DNA of 13,161 nt, from NCBI GenBank assembly GCA_020347585.1, contig CP070733.1:2405004-2418164 (forward strand). The letters run 5' to 3'. This DNA is from Pseudomonadota bacterium (GTDB lineage: Bacteria > Pseudomonadota > Gammaproteobacteria > CAMYNG01). The notes under the pieces are model-generated. The model searched no databases. It was not told the origin of the DNA and saw nothing but the letters and a program-made list of their open reading frames with translations. Within the stretch, counting starts at the first letter, position 1, and the number at the start of each line of letters is the position of its first letter. The position numbers were made by a program, and so were the translations under genes. Positions 7,301-13,161 of this stretch are shown in pieces.

Positions 7301-8817
7301 AGGACCTGGCGCAGCTGATCTTTGACCTCAAGCAGGTTAATCCCGAGGCGCTGGTGTCGGTGAAGCTGGTGGCCGAGGCCGGCGTGGGTACCATCGCCGC
7401 GGGCGTCGCAAAAGCGTACGCCGATCTCATCACCATCGCCGGCCACGACGGCGGCACGGGTGCCTCGCCACTAACCTCGGTCAAGTACGCGGGCAGCCCG
7501 TGGGAACTGGGCCTGACCGAAACACACCAGATCCTGCGCGTTAATGACCTGCGCGACAAAGTGCGTGTACAAACTGACGGAGGCCTCAAGACCGGTCGCG
7601 ACGTGGTCAAGGCCGCGATCCTTGGCGCTGAGAGTTTCGGCTTCGGTACCGCACCGATGATCGCTATGGGCTGCAAGTACCTGCGAATCTGCCATCTGAA
7701 CAATTGCGCCACCGGCGTGGCCACCCAAGACAAGGTACTGCGACTGGAGCACTTTACCGGCAAGGTCGAGATGGTCATGAACTACTTCCGCTTCGTCGCC
7801 GAGGAGGTGCGCGAACTGCTTGCCAGACTGGGCTGCCGCACACTAAACGAGCTGATTGGCCGTACCGATCTGCTGCAGACCCTAGAAGGCGAAACTCCCA
7901 GACAGCGTCGCCTTGACCTCGCACCGATTCTGTCCGATGCAGGCGTTGGCCCCGACAAGCCGCGCTACTGCACGGTGACGCGTAACGAACCGTTCGACAA
8001 GGGTGAACTGGCTGAACAGATGGTGCGCGACACGCTGGCGGCCATTGAGGCGAAAACCGGCGGCGAGTTTCACTACACGCTTAACAACACCAACCGCTCC
8101 ATTGGTGCACGCCTGTCGGGTGAGATCGCCGAACGCCACGGCAACCTCGGCATGGAGGATGCGCCCATTGTGCTGCGCCTTGCCGGCACCGCCGGGCAGA
8201 GTTTTGGTGTGTGGAACGCCGGCGGCCTGCACATGTATCTCGAAGGTGACGCCAACGACTATGTCGGCAAGGGCATGGCCGGCGGCAAGCTCGCGATCCG
8301 CCCGCCCGCGGACAGTAGTTTTACCGCACGCGACACCACCATCATCGGCAATACCTGCCTATATGGGGCAACCGGCGGCAAGTTATTCGCGGCCGGTACA
8401 GCGGGCGAGCGCTTTGGCGTGCGTAACAGCGGTGCCAGCGCGGTGGTCGAGGGCCTCGGTGATCACGGCTGTGAGTACATGACCGGCGGCGTGATAACGG
8501 TGCTTGGCCCCACGGGCATCAACTTCGGCGCCGGCATGACCGGCGGTTTCTCCTTCGTGCTGGATGAAGACAACACCTTCGCCGATCGCTACAACCAGGA
8601 TCTGGTGGAAACCCGGCGGATCAATACCGAGGCCATGGAGGCCCACCGCAACTATCTTCACGGCATGATCAGTGAACACGTCAGCGAGACCGGCAGCGCG
8701 TGGGGCCGGCACCTCCTCGAAAATTTTGACGACATGGTGGGCAAGTTCTGGCTCGTGAAACCCAAAGCCACCGATCTCGAATCGCTCATCAATGATCTGC
8801 AGCGCGCAGCAGCATAA
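4351..8817 (+). CDS. gltB: Glutamate synthase (NADPH) large subunit
   Basis: GltB transfers the amide nitrogen of glutamine to 2-oxoglutarate, making two glutamates; with glutamine synthetase this is the main ammonium assimilation route at low nitrogen. The protein has 1488 residues, normal for the family. After a 20-residue propeptide, ERDNCGFGLIA places the catalytic N-terminal cysteine at Cys21. Glutaminase-domain motifs RFSTNTWP (227-234) and HNGEIN (247-252) follow. The FMN synthase domain shows GAKPGEGGQLPG (941-952) and GHDGGTGASP (1031-1040), then the 3Fe-4S cysteines Cys1108, Cys1114 and Cys1119 (CX5CX4C). The C-terminal beta-helix begins around 1270, with GNTCLYGATGG at 1333-1343. 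The GTG at 4351 is chosen because it gives the usual short propeptide and no other start lies near. It is intact, with its own promoter upstream and gltD downstream. Confidence 0.98.
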   Translation: MSSPHQPRAGLYRPQFERDNCGFGLIAQMDNQPSHWLVQTAIGALARLTHRGAIAADGKTGDGCGLLMKKPDAFLRAIAVSEGIELADHYAAGMVFLSREEEWAASARHALQTELVHQGLVVAGWRIVPTNPDACGVEALKSLPRIEQIFVNAPHGISEADFERKLYVARRRTEKDVEPVDKTFYIPSLSARVISYKGLVMPANLPVFYTDLQDESLASSLCVFHQRFSTNTWPQWRLAQPFRYLAHNGEINTIQGNRNWSVARGHKFETPLIPMEDVRPLVSMTGSDSNTLDNMLEALLAGGMDVFRAMRLLIPPAWQNVSSMDADLRAFYEYNSMHMEPWDGPAGIVLTDGRHAACSMDRNGLRPARWVVTKDRHITLASEIGVYDYQPGDVVSKGRLKPGQMIAADTETGELLLPEDIDHMLKRRHPYKDWLRENARKLESRLDGEDCGVPMDTDSITVFQKLFQVSFEERDEVLRVLAEAGQEAVGSMGDDTPLPVLSRQARSPYDYFRQQFAQVTNPPIDPIREQIVMSLETCLGRERNMFEETPQHAARLLVDSPVLSVSKFDQLTALNGADYAVEHVDLSYTHDGSLQAAIKAICEQAVAAVRSGKVVMVLSDRAITPERLPVHALLATGAVHHRLVREGLRCDANIVVETATARDPHHFAVLVGYGATAIYPYLAYACLLDMQRTSEIVEKDSVELMRKYRRGIDKGLYKIMSKMGISAISSYRGAQLFESVGLHDEVVDLCFTGTTNRLQGSNFEDLEADQRSLAKQAWNTRRDIAQGGLLKYIHGGEDHAYNPDVVHALQKAVRSGRQDDYRQYARLINNRAPLAFRDLLTLRTDVEPVPLEDVEPVETIVKRFDSAAMSLGALSPEAHETLAQAMNRLGGRSNSGEGGEDPARYGTDRRSKIKQVASGRFGVTPAYLRSAEVMQIKIAQGAKPGEGGQLPGHKVNELIAQLRYCKTGVALISPPPHHDIYSIEDLAQLIFDLKQVNPEALVSVKLVAEAGVGTIAAGVAKAYADLITIAGHDGGTGASPLTSVKYAGSPWELGLTETHQILRVNDLRDKVRVQTDGGLKTGRDVVKAAILGAESFGFGTAPMIAMGCKYLRICHLNNCATGVATQDKVLRLEHFTGKVEMVMNYFRFVAEEVRELLARLGCRTLNELIGRTDLLQTLEGETPRQRRLDLAPILSDAGVGPDKPRYCTVTRNEPFDKGELAEQMVRDTLAAIEAKTGGEFHYTLNNTNRSIGARLSGEIAERHGNLGMEDAPIVLRLAGTAGQSFGVWNAGGLHMYLEGDANDYVGKGMAGGKLAIRPPADSSFTARDTTIIGNTCLYGATGGKLFAAGTAGERFGVRNSGASAVVEGLGDHGCEYMTGGVITVLGPTGINFGAGMTGGFSFVLDEDNTFADRYNQDLVETRRINTEAMEAHRNYLHGMISEHVSETGSAWGRHLLENFDDMVGKFWLVKPKATDLESLINDLQRAAA

Positions 8818-8824
8818 ACCGCAA

Positions 8825-8940
8825 GTAACGAGGTACTAGGGACGAGCAGCGAGTAAAACCGCATAGTGCGGGGTGGCAGCAATATTTGGCTAAGCGTCGA
8901 ATCTGGTTTATCTCGTTCCGCGCCCCTCGTTCCTGACCAC
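8825..8940. repeat. Intergenic imperfect palindrome C (ACGAGG-type arms)
   Basis: The 133-nt gap between gltB and gltD holds an inverted repeat with main arms 8833-8860 and 8905-8932; about 20 of 28 positions match by hand alignment. The 5' arm contains ACGAGG, CTAGGG and ACGAGC units, and the 3' arm contains CTCGTT, CCCCTCG and CGTTCC. Near the centre is a perfect small hairpin CCGCA-TAG-TGCGG (8859-8871). The 5' arm starts within about 15 nt of the gltB stop and the 3' arm ends 18 nt before the gltD ATG. No ORF or promoter in the gap looks convincing. It has the same layout as palindrome A but a different sequence. Confidence 0.65.
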
Positions 8941-8950
8941 TTGGTCCGAT

Positions 8951-10357
8951 ATGGCAAATACATTTCAGTTTATTCAGGTTCAGCGCATCGACCCGGCAAA
9001 GAAGCCGGCGCAGGAGCGCATTCGCGAGTATCGAGAGATCTACGGTTCCTTCGATGCCGGTTCCGCCGCATCACAGGCCGATCGCTGCCTGGCATGCGGC
9101 AACCCGTACTGCGAATGGAAATGCCCGGTCCATAACTACATACCCAACTGGCTGAAACTCATCGCCGAGGGCAACCTGTTCGAGGCGGCCGAACTTTCGC
9201 ATCGCACCAACAGCCTGCCGGAAATCTGCGGCCGCGTCTGTCCCCAGGATCGCCTGTGCGAGGGGGCCTGTACGCTCAATGACGGGTTTGGCGCCGTCAC
9301 CATTGGCGCTATCGAGAAGTACATCTCCGACACGGCCTTTGCGCAGGGCTGGCGCCCGGACATGTCGAAGGTCAGCGACACGGGCAAGCGCGTGGCGATC
9401 ATTGGCGCCGGACCCTCGGGCCTGGGCTGTGCCGACGTGCTGACGCGCAATGGCGTGAAAACAGTGGTCTATGATCGCTACCCCGAGATTGGTGGCCTGC
9501 TTACCTTCGGCATTCCCGAGTTCAAGCTCGAGAAAACCGTAGTACAACGCCGCCGCGCGATCCTCGAGGAGATGGGTGTGGAGTTCGTGCTGAACACCGA
9601 GATCGGCAAGGACATCACGTTTCAGCAGTTGATAGATGACCACGATGCGGTGTTCATGGGCATGGGGACCTACACCTACATGAAGGGCGGCTTCCCCGGA
9701 GAGGACCTGCCCGGCGTCCACGATGCACTGCCGTTCCTGGTCTCGAACGTGCGACGTTGTCTTGAAATGGAGGACGATCCCGCAGACTTCATCGACATGA
9801 GAGACCAGCGCGTGGTGGTGCTGGGCGGTGGCGATACCGCCATGGATTGCAACCGCACCTCGGTGCGCCAGGGCGCGCGCGCGGTGACCTGCGCCTACCG
9901 GCGCGATGAGGCCAATATGCCGGGTTCCAAACGCGAGGTGGCCAACGCCAAAGAAGAAGGTGTGGAGTTCCTGTGGAACCGCCAGCCGATCGAGATCGTT
10001 GGTAGTGACAGGGTTGAAGGCGTCGAGGTGGTTACGACACAACTCGGTGCGCCGGACGAGCGCGGCCGACGCAAGCCCGAGCCGGTACCGGGTTCCGAGG
10101 AAGTCATCCCTGCCGACCGCGTGGTCATCGCCTTCGGTTTTCGTCCCAGCCCGCCATCGTGGCTGGAGGCCGTTGGCATCGACACCGACGAGCGCGGCCG
10201 AGTGGTAGCACCGGCAGTACAAGAATTTAAACACCAGACCACCAACCCGAAGATATTTGCCGGAGGAGACATGGTGCGCGGCTCAGACCTGGTGGTGACG
10301 GCCGTATTCGAAGGCCGCCAGGCCGCCGAAGGTATCCTCGATTACCTGGACGTGTAA
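8951..10357 (+). CDS. gltD: Glutamate synthase (NADPH) small subunit
   Basis: GltD oxidises NADPH and passes electrons through FAD and iron-sulfur clusters to the FMN of GltB. Its 468 residues match the family (E. coli about 472). The N-terminal part carries eight cysteines in two groups: Cys46, 49, 54, 58 and Cys93, 97, 103, 107, which bind the 4Fe-4S clusters. The FAD site is IIGAGPSG (150-157), the NADPH site is VVVLGGGDTA (288-297), and the second FAD motif FAGGDMVRGSDLVV is near residues 435-450. The ATG at 8951 gives the standard N-terminus MANTFQFIQVQR. No Shine-Dalgarno sequence is visible before it, because the upstream sequence is the C-rich palindrome arm. The gene is co-directional with gltB and hemE and likely in the same transcript. 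It is intact. Confidence 0.97.
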   Translation: MANTFQFIQVQRIDPAKKPAQERIREYREIYGSFDAGSAASQADRCLACGNPYCEWKCPVHNYIPNWLKLIAEGNLFEAAELSHRTNSLPEICGRVCPQDRLCEGACTLNDGFGAVTIGAIEKYISDTAFAQGWRPDMSKVSDTGKRVAIIGAGPSGLGCADVLTRNGVKTVVYDRYPEIGGLLTFGIPEFKLEKTVVQRRRAILEEMGVEFVLNTEIGKDITFQQLIDDHDAVFMGMGTYTYMKGGFPGEDLPGVHDALPFLVSNVRRCLEMEDDPADFIDMRDQRVVVLGGGDTAMDCNRTSVRQGARAVTCAYRRDEANMPGSKREVANAKEEGVEFLWNRQPIEIVGSDRVEGVEVVTTQLGAPDERGRRKPEPVPGSEEVIPADRVVIAFGFRPSPPSWLEAVGIDTDERGRVVAPAVQEFKHQTTNPKIFAGGDMVRGSDLVVTAVFEGRQAAEGILDYLDV

Positions 10358-10361
10358 TTTG

Positions 10362-10442
10362 AACCACGGGATACATGCGGGTCACAGGAGGCGGATATGT
10401 GTGACAATGAACCTCCCCGTGTTCCCGTGGCACCCCGTGGTT
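10362..10442. repeat. Intergenic imperfect palindrome D (CACGGG-type arms)
   Basis: Arms 10362-10391 and 10412-10442 are an imperfect inverted repeat. Both, read toward the centre on their own strand, start AACCACGGG, share a second CGGG unit, and end CAC(A/G)GG..AGG. The 3' arm has CCCGTG at 10416, 10424 and 10434, spacing 8 and 10. The 5' arm starts 5 nt after the gltD stop and the 3' arm ends 7 nt before the hemE ATG, so the element nearly equals the gap. An alternative small stem GTCACA (10381-10386)/TGTGAC (10400-10405) competes with the large one. The element contains the hemE leader ORF and its ribosome binding site. Confidence 0.75.
10386..10391 (+). promoter_or_regulatory. Perfect Shine-Dalgarno AGGAGG for the hemE leader ORF
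   Basis: AGGAGG sits 5 nt before an ATG at 10397, ideal spacing. It is about 58 nt upstream of the hemE ATG, too far to serve it directly. Its GGAGG core (10387-10391) is complementary to CCTCC at 10412-10416 in the 3' palindrome arm, so folding could hide it. Confidence 0.6.
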
Positions 10443-10453
10443 GTGTTTCATGA
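10397..10453 (+). CDS. Putative 18-codon leader ORF coupled to hemE
   Basis: ATG at 10397 opens MCDNEPPRVPVAPRGCVS and stops with TGA at 10451-10453. The TGA overlaps the hemE ATG (10450-10452) as ATGA. The ORF follows the best Shine-Dalgarno sequence in the intergenic region, whereas hemE has none of its own. Codons 6-16 are the C-rich palindrome arm, so the peptide sequence mostly reflects that arm and is unlikely to matter as a protein. The likely role is to deliver ribosomes to hemE by termination-reinitiation and to open the hairpin. The reading frame and overlap are seen directly; translation is inferred and could be coincidence. Confidence 0.45.
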   Translation: MCDNEPPRVPVAPRGCVS

Positions 10454-11514
10454 CTGAACTCAAGAACGATCGTTTCCTGAAGGCCCTGTTGCGCGAGCCG
10501 GTCGATATGACACCGGTGTGGATGATGCGCCAAGCTGGGCGCTACCTGCCTGAATACCGGGCCACTCGCGCGCGCGCCGGCGATTTTCTCACCCTGTGCA
10601 AGACCCCGGAGTTGGCCACCGAGGTCACGCTGCAACCCTTAGAACGCTTCCCGCTCGATGCAGCGATTCTGTTTTCGGACATCCTCACCGTCCCCGATGC
10701 AATGGGCCTCGGTCTGTATTTCGCCGAGGGTGAAGGCCCGAATTTTGAGCGCCCGGTGCGCAACCAGGCCGACATCGACAAGCTGCCCATCCCGGACCCC
10801 GAGCAGGAGCTGCGTTACGTAATGGACGGGGTGCGCATGATCCGCGCGGCGCTGGACGGGCGCGTGCCACTGATCGGATTTTCCGGCAGCCCGTGGACCC
10901 TAGCCACCTACATGGTGGAGGGCGGCACCAGCAAGGACTTCGCGAGGGTCAAAGGCATGCTGTTCGACCAGCCGCAGGCGATGCACGCGTTGCTGGAGAA
11001 GGTGAGCAGCACGGTCACCGCCTATCTCAACGCCCAGATTGCCGCCGGCGCACAGGCGGTGATGGTGTTCGACACCTGGGGCGGAGCATTGACCAGCCGC
11101 GACTACCGGGAGTTCTCGCTGGCCTACATGCAGCGCATCGTCGAGGGGTTGTCGCGCCAACACGAGGGTCAGCGGGTGCCCGTTATCCTGTTTACCAAGG
11201 GCGGTGCACTGTGGCTGGAAGCCATGGCCGATACCGGCTGCGACGCGCTCGGGCTGGACTGGACCAGCGACATCGGCGCGGCCCGCACCCAGGTCGGTGA
11301 TCGCGTTGCCCTGCAGGGCAACATGGACCCCGCCGTGCTTTATGCCTCGCCGGAGCGCATCCACGCCGAGGTCGCAACCATTCTGGAGAGCTACGGCGCC
11401 GGCAGTGGCCACGTATTCAACCTCGGCCACGGCATCCATCCGCAGATCGCCCCCGAGCACGCGGCGGCCTTTGTCGAAGCCGTGCACACCCTCAGCACCC
11501 CCTACCACCGCTGA
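10450..11514 (+). CDS. hemE: Uroporphyrinogen decarboxylase
   Basis: HemE removes four carboxyl groups from uroporphyrinogen III to give coproporphyrinogen III in heme synthesis; it is a cofactor-free cytoplasmic enzyme. The 354 residues match the family length. Signature 1 is PVWMMRQAGRYLPEYR (22-37), with Arg27 and Arg31 expected to bind substrate carboxylates. ILFSDIL (73-79) carries the catalytic Asp77. Signature 2 is GFSGSPWTLATYMVEGG (143-159), and NLGHGIHP (324-331) closes the active site. The ATG at 10450 is preferred over a TTG at 10441, which lies inside the palindrome arm and would add only three residues. No Shine-Dalgarno sequence precedes the ATG, but a leader ORF ends over it (ATGA). 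The gene follows gltD in the same direction, as in Pseudomonas as far as I recall, and is intact. Confidence 0.97.
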   Translation: MTELKNDRFLKALLREPVDMTPVWMMRQAGRYLPEYRATRARAGDFLTLCKTPELATEVTLQPLERFPLDAAILFSDILTVPDAMGLGLYFAEGEGPNFERPVRNQADIDKLPIPDPEQELRYVMDGVRMIRAALDGRVPLIGFSGSPWTLATYMVEGGTSKDFARVKGMLFDQPQAMHALLEKVSSTVTAYLNAQIAAGAQAVMVFDTWGGALTSRDYREFSLAYMQRIVEGLSRQHEGQRVPVILFTKGGALWLEAMADTGCDALGLDWTSDIGAARTQVGDRVALQGNMDPAVLYASPERIHAEVATILESYGAGSGHVFNLGHGIHPQIAPEHAAAFVEAVHTLSTPYHR

Positions 11515-11516
11515 TC

Positions 11517-11533
11517 AGGCCGCCTGTCGGCCT
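11517..11533 (+). terminator. Small hairpin just after hemE (weak terminator candidate)
   Basis: AGGCCG (11517-11522) pairs perfectly with CGGCCT (11528-11533) around CCTGT, starting 3 nt after the hemE stop. The stem is short and no T-tract follows, so it may only stabilise the 3' end. The promoter-like sequence downstream suggests that a transcript boundary lies here. Confidence 0.35.
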
Positions 11534-11551
11534 TCAAACCGTTCATTTCGC

Positions 11552-11579
11552 TTAAGTTTCGGCGCCCGCCTGCCGCTAA
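11552..11579 (+). promoter_or_regulatory. Flagellar sigma28 (FliA)-like promoter before the GGDEF gene
   Basis: TTAAGTTT (11552-11559) and GCCGCTAA (11572-11579) each match the FliA consensus halves TAAAGTTT and GCCGATAA at 7 of 8 positions. The spacer is 12 nt; the E. coli optimum is 11. It lies between hemE and a diguanylate cyclase gene, 57 nt before that start codon. A sigma70 reading of the same stretch (TAATAT at 11577-11582) lacks a good -35 at the right distance. Confidence 0.5.
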
Positions 11580-11613
11580 TATTCCGTGGGGAATCTTCTG
11601 CACGCTACTGCCA

Positions 11614-11640
11614 GCATCCGCGCCGGGCGGACCGCGATGC
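11614..11640 (+). other. Hairpin over the GGDEF gene start codon
   Basis: GCATC (11614-11618) can pair with GATGC (11636-11640), and GCG (11620-11622) with CGC (11633-11635), leaving one bulged C. The ATG at 11637 falls in the stem and the weak GGCGGA ribosome site (11626-11631) in the loop. The stem is short, so control of initiation is only a possibility. Confidence 0.3.
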
Positions 11641-13161
11641 CGCTCAAAAACATATTAAAATTCAATAGCCTGAAGACGCGTTACCTGGCCCTGTCGCTGA
11701 TACTGACGACAAGCATCGGCGCAGGCATCCTGCTTGCGCAGCAGTACGTGGCGCACACCGAGCACGAATCGACCCGCAACATCGAAGAGCGCCAGCGCGT
11801 GGAGCGCCACAACCACCAGGTCCGCAACGCCGTCTGGGAAGCCGAATTCGCCCTGGAACTTTATCTGCTCGTGCCGTCGGCCGAGGCCCGTCAGGGGTTT
11901 CACGACCATCTGCGCGAAGCCATCGGGCACGCCAACCGCCTCTCCGGGGAAACGTGGATTGCGAACCACGATCTGCACGACATCGTGCACGACCTGCGCA
12001 GCGGCCTCGCGCATCTCGACGAGCGGGTCGGAGTTCTGATGAAAATCCGCCGTGATCCCGAGCAAACCTATCCCTTCTTTCGCATCACCCGCGGCGAGCT
12101 GTTCGGTCTGCACACGCAGTTTCAGACCGCCGTGCAACTCGTGTTGGAGGAGTTCGACCAGACCGACGGCGACGAGCACGTCAGGAACCTGTACCTGGAG
12201 GCCAACGGCGCATGGCTGCGCACCATTGCCGCATTCCGCCTTTACCTAATCAACCGCATGGGCTCGTTCTTCGAGGAGAGCCTGGGCAACATGGCGCAGG
12301 GTGTGGAACAGCAATACGAAAATGTACTGCTCAAACTGCACGCACTTGAGGCGCTCGACCAGGAGGGAAGGCTGGGATTCCAGGCGAGCATGTCACTGCA
12401 GGAGATGCTGGCAATAACGCCACGATGGTACGCGGGTTTCAAGGAGATCGAGCGAATCAACAACAGCGCACAGTGGCGCAGCGACATCCCCCTCACCCGT
12501 GACATCATTCGTCCCATTGTTGCCGAGGTGCAGCGGGCGCTGCAGGTGCTCGAGACCCGCCTGGAAGCCTCCTCGGAAACCGACGTGGAGTTCCAGACCC
12601 GGGTCGCCTCCACCATCACCAGCGCGTTCTGGGCACTGGGTCTGGGTACCATACTGTTCGTTATCGGCAACTATATTGTTTTTACCCGCACCATGCTAAA
12701 CCCCATCGCGCTAGTCACGCGAAGCCTCCGGGACGAGGCCTCCGGACGCACGGATGTTGCGTTGCCGAAAATGGACTATGTAGAGACGCGACATCTCGCA
12801 GAGGCGTTTCAGGAGATGCACCACCAGGTCCACCGCCGCCAACTGGCCCTGGAGCACATCGCCATGCACGATGCGCTGACGGAGCTACCCAACCGTGTGC
12901 TGTTGATGGATCGGATCAAACAGGCCGCGGCAGCGGCACAACGTCGTAATGGCATACTGGCGCTGTTCATGATGGATCTGAACCGTTTCAAGGAGATCAA
13001 CGATACGCTTGGTCATCATGTCGGCGACGAATTGCTGCGCCACGTAGCAACGCGCATTCGATCGCTGCTGCGCGGCTCGGACACCGTTGCGCGCCTCGGT
13101 GGCGATGAGTTTGCCATCCTGCTCCCCGATACCGATGTTGCTGACGTACGTGCGATCGCCG
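11637..13161 (+). CDS. Membrane-bound diguanylate cyclase (GGDEF), 3' end outside window
   Basis: GGDEF enzymes make cyclic di-GMP from two GTP. The frame from ATG 11637 stays open to the window end (508 codons). A transmembrane helix at about 16-34 is followed by some 290 residues of probably periplasmic, largely helical sensor (35-325) that I do not recognise, then a second helix at about 326-352 (AFWALGLGTILFVIGNYIVF). A HAMP-like or linker stretch (about 353-405) leads to the GGDEF domain, which opens with HDALTELPNR (411-420). It shows the metal-binding Asp447 in MDLNRFKEIND, an inhibitory-site RxxD (RGSD, 479-482) exactly five residues before the motif, and intact GGDEF at 488-492. Activity with product inhibition is therefore expected. 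The HDALTELPNRVLLMDRI style is common in GGDEF-EAL proteins, so an EAL domain may follow outside the window. A weak GGCGGA precedes the start. Confidence 0.9.
   Translation, partial: MPLKNILKFNSLKTRYLALSLILTTSIGAGILLAQQYVAHTEHESTRNIEERQRVERHNHQVRNAVWEAEFALELYLLVPSAEARQGFHDHLREAIGHANRLSGETWIANHDLHDIVHDLRSGLAHLDERVGVLMKIRRDPEQTYPFFRITRGELFGLHTQFQTAVQLVLEEFDQTDGDEHVRNLYLEANGAWLRTIAAFRLYLINRMGSFFEESLGNMAQGVEQQYENVLLKLHALEALDQEGRLGFQASMSLQEMLAITPRWYAGFKEIERINNSAQWRSDIPLTRDIIRPIVAEVQRALQVLETRLEASSETDVEFQTRVASTITSAFWALGLGTILFVIGNYIVFTRTMLNPIALVTRSLRDEASGRTDVALPKMDYVETRHLAEAFQEMHHQVHRRQLALEHIAMHDALTELPNRVLLMDRIKQAAAAAQRRNGILALFMMDLNRFKEINDTLGHHVGDELLRHVATRIRSLLRGSDTVARLGGDEFAILLPDTDVADVRAIA

Noticed and set aside
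8866..9135. 89-codon GTG frame from the gltB-gltD gap into gltD
   Set aside because: No ribosome site, out of frame with gltD, and no recognisable product.
9071..10234. Long minus-strand open frame (387 codons) opposite gltD
   Set aside because: It lies wholly inside gltD, shows no recognisable domain, and is expected from GC-rich codon bias on the opposite strand.
10441..10449. TTG start for hemE three codons upstream
   Set aside because: The ATG at 10450 fits family N-termini and the ATGA overlap; the TTG lies in the palindrome arm without a ribosome site.

Overview
The window looks like a chromosomal segment of a high-GC gammaproteobacterium. Two things suggest this: the protein sequences, and the gene order aroB - (insert) - DamX-like SPOR ATPase - gltB - gltD - hemE, which matches from memory the arrangement around aroB and gltBD in Pseudomonas and relatives. 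The host cannot be named from this sequence; a Chromatiales-like lineage is only a guess. All genes lie on the + strand. I see no rRNA, tRNA, CRISPR array, transposase or phage gene.

Layout. 1-372 is the 3' end of aroB (shikimate pathway). 376-1524 is an HD-domain dNTP triphosphohydrolase. 1689-1931 is a small WGR-domain protein, joined by an ATGA overlap to 1928-4180, a 750-residue membrane-anchored AAA ATPase with an IPT/TIG-like region and two tandem SPOR domains. A GC hairpin and an adjoining sigma70-type promoter (4223-4273) then open the block gltB (4351-8817), gltD (8951-10357), hemE (10450-11514). These make both subunits of NADPH glutamate synthase and uroporphyrinogen decarboxylase. 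Heme/siroheme synthesis starts from glutamate in this group, so gltBD and hemE are metabolically adjacent. The last gene (11637 to the window end) is a two-TM diguanylate cyclase, cut off inside its GGDEF domain and preceded by a flagellar sigma28-like promoter.

The coding content is mostly housekeeping; the unexplained structure lies between genes. Three gaps (dgt/WGR, gltB/gltD, gltD/hemE) are each almost filled by a different long imperfect palindrome. Each has a G-rich 5' arm starting just after the upstream stop and a C-rich 3' arm ending 2-18 nt before the next start. The arms contain repeated short words (AAGGG, ACGAGG-like, CACGGG) that differ between the three elements. The three downstream genes lack a clear Shine-Dalgarno sequence. 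At hemE, a perfect AGGAGG instead serves an 18-codon ORF that runs across the C-rich arm and ends in an ATGA overlap with the hemE start. The same palindrome can pair GGAGG with CCTCC, which suggests a structure-controlled, translationally coupled leader.
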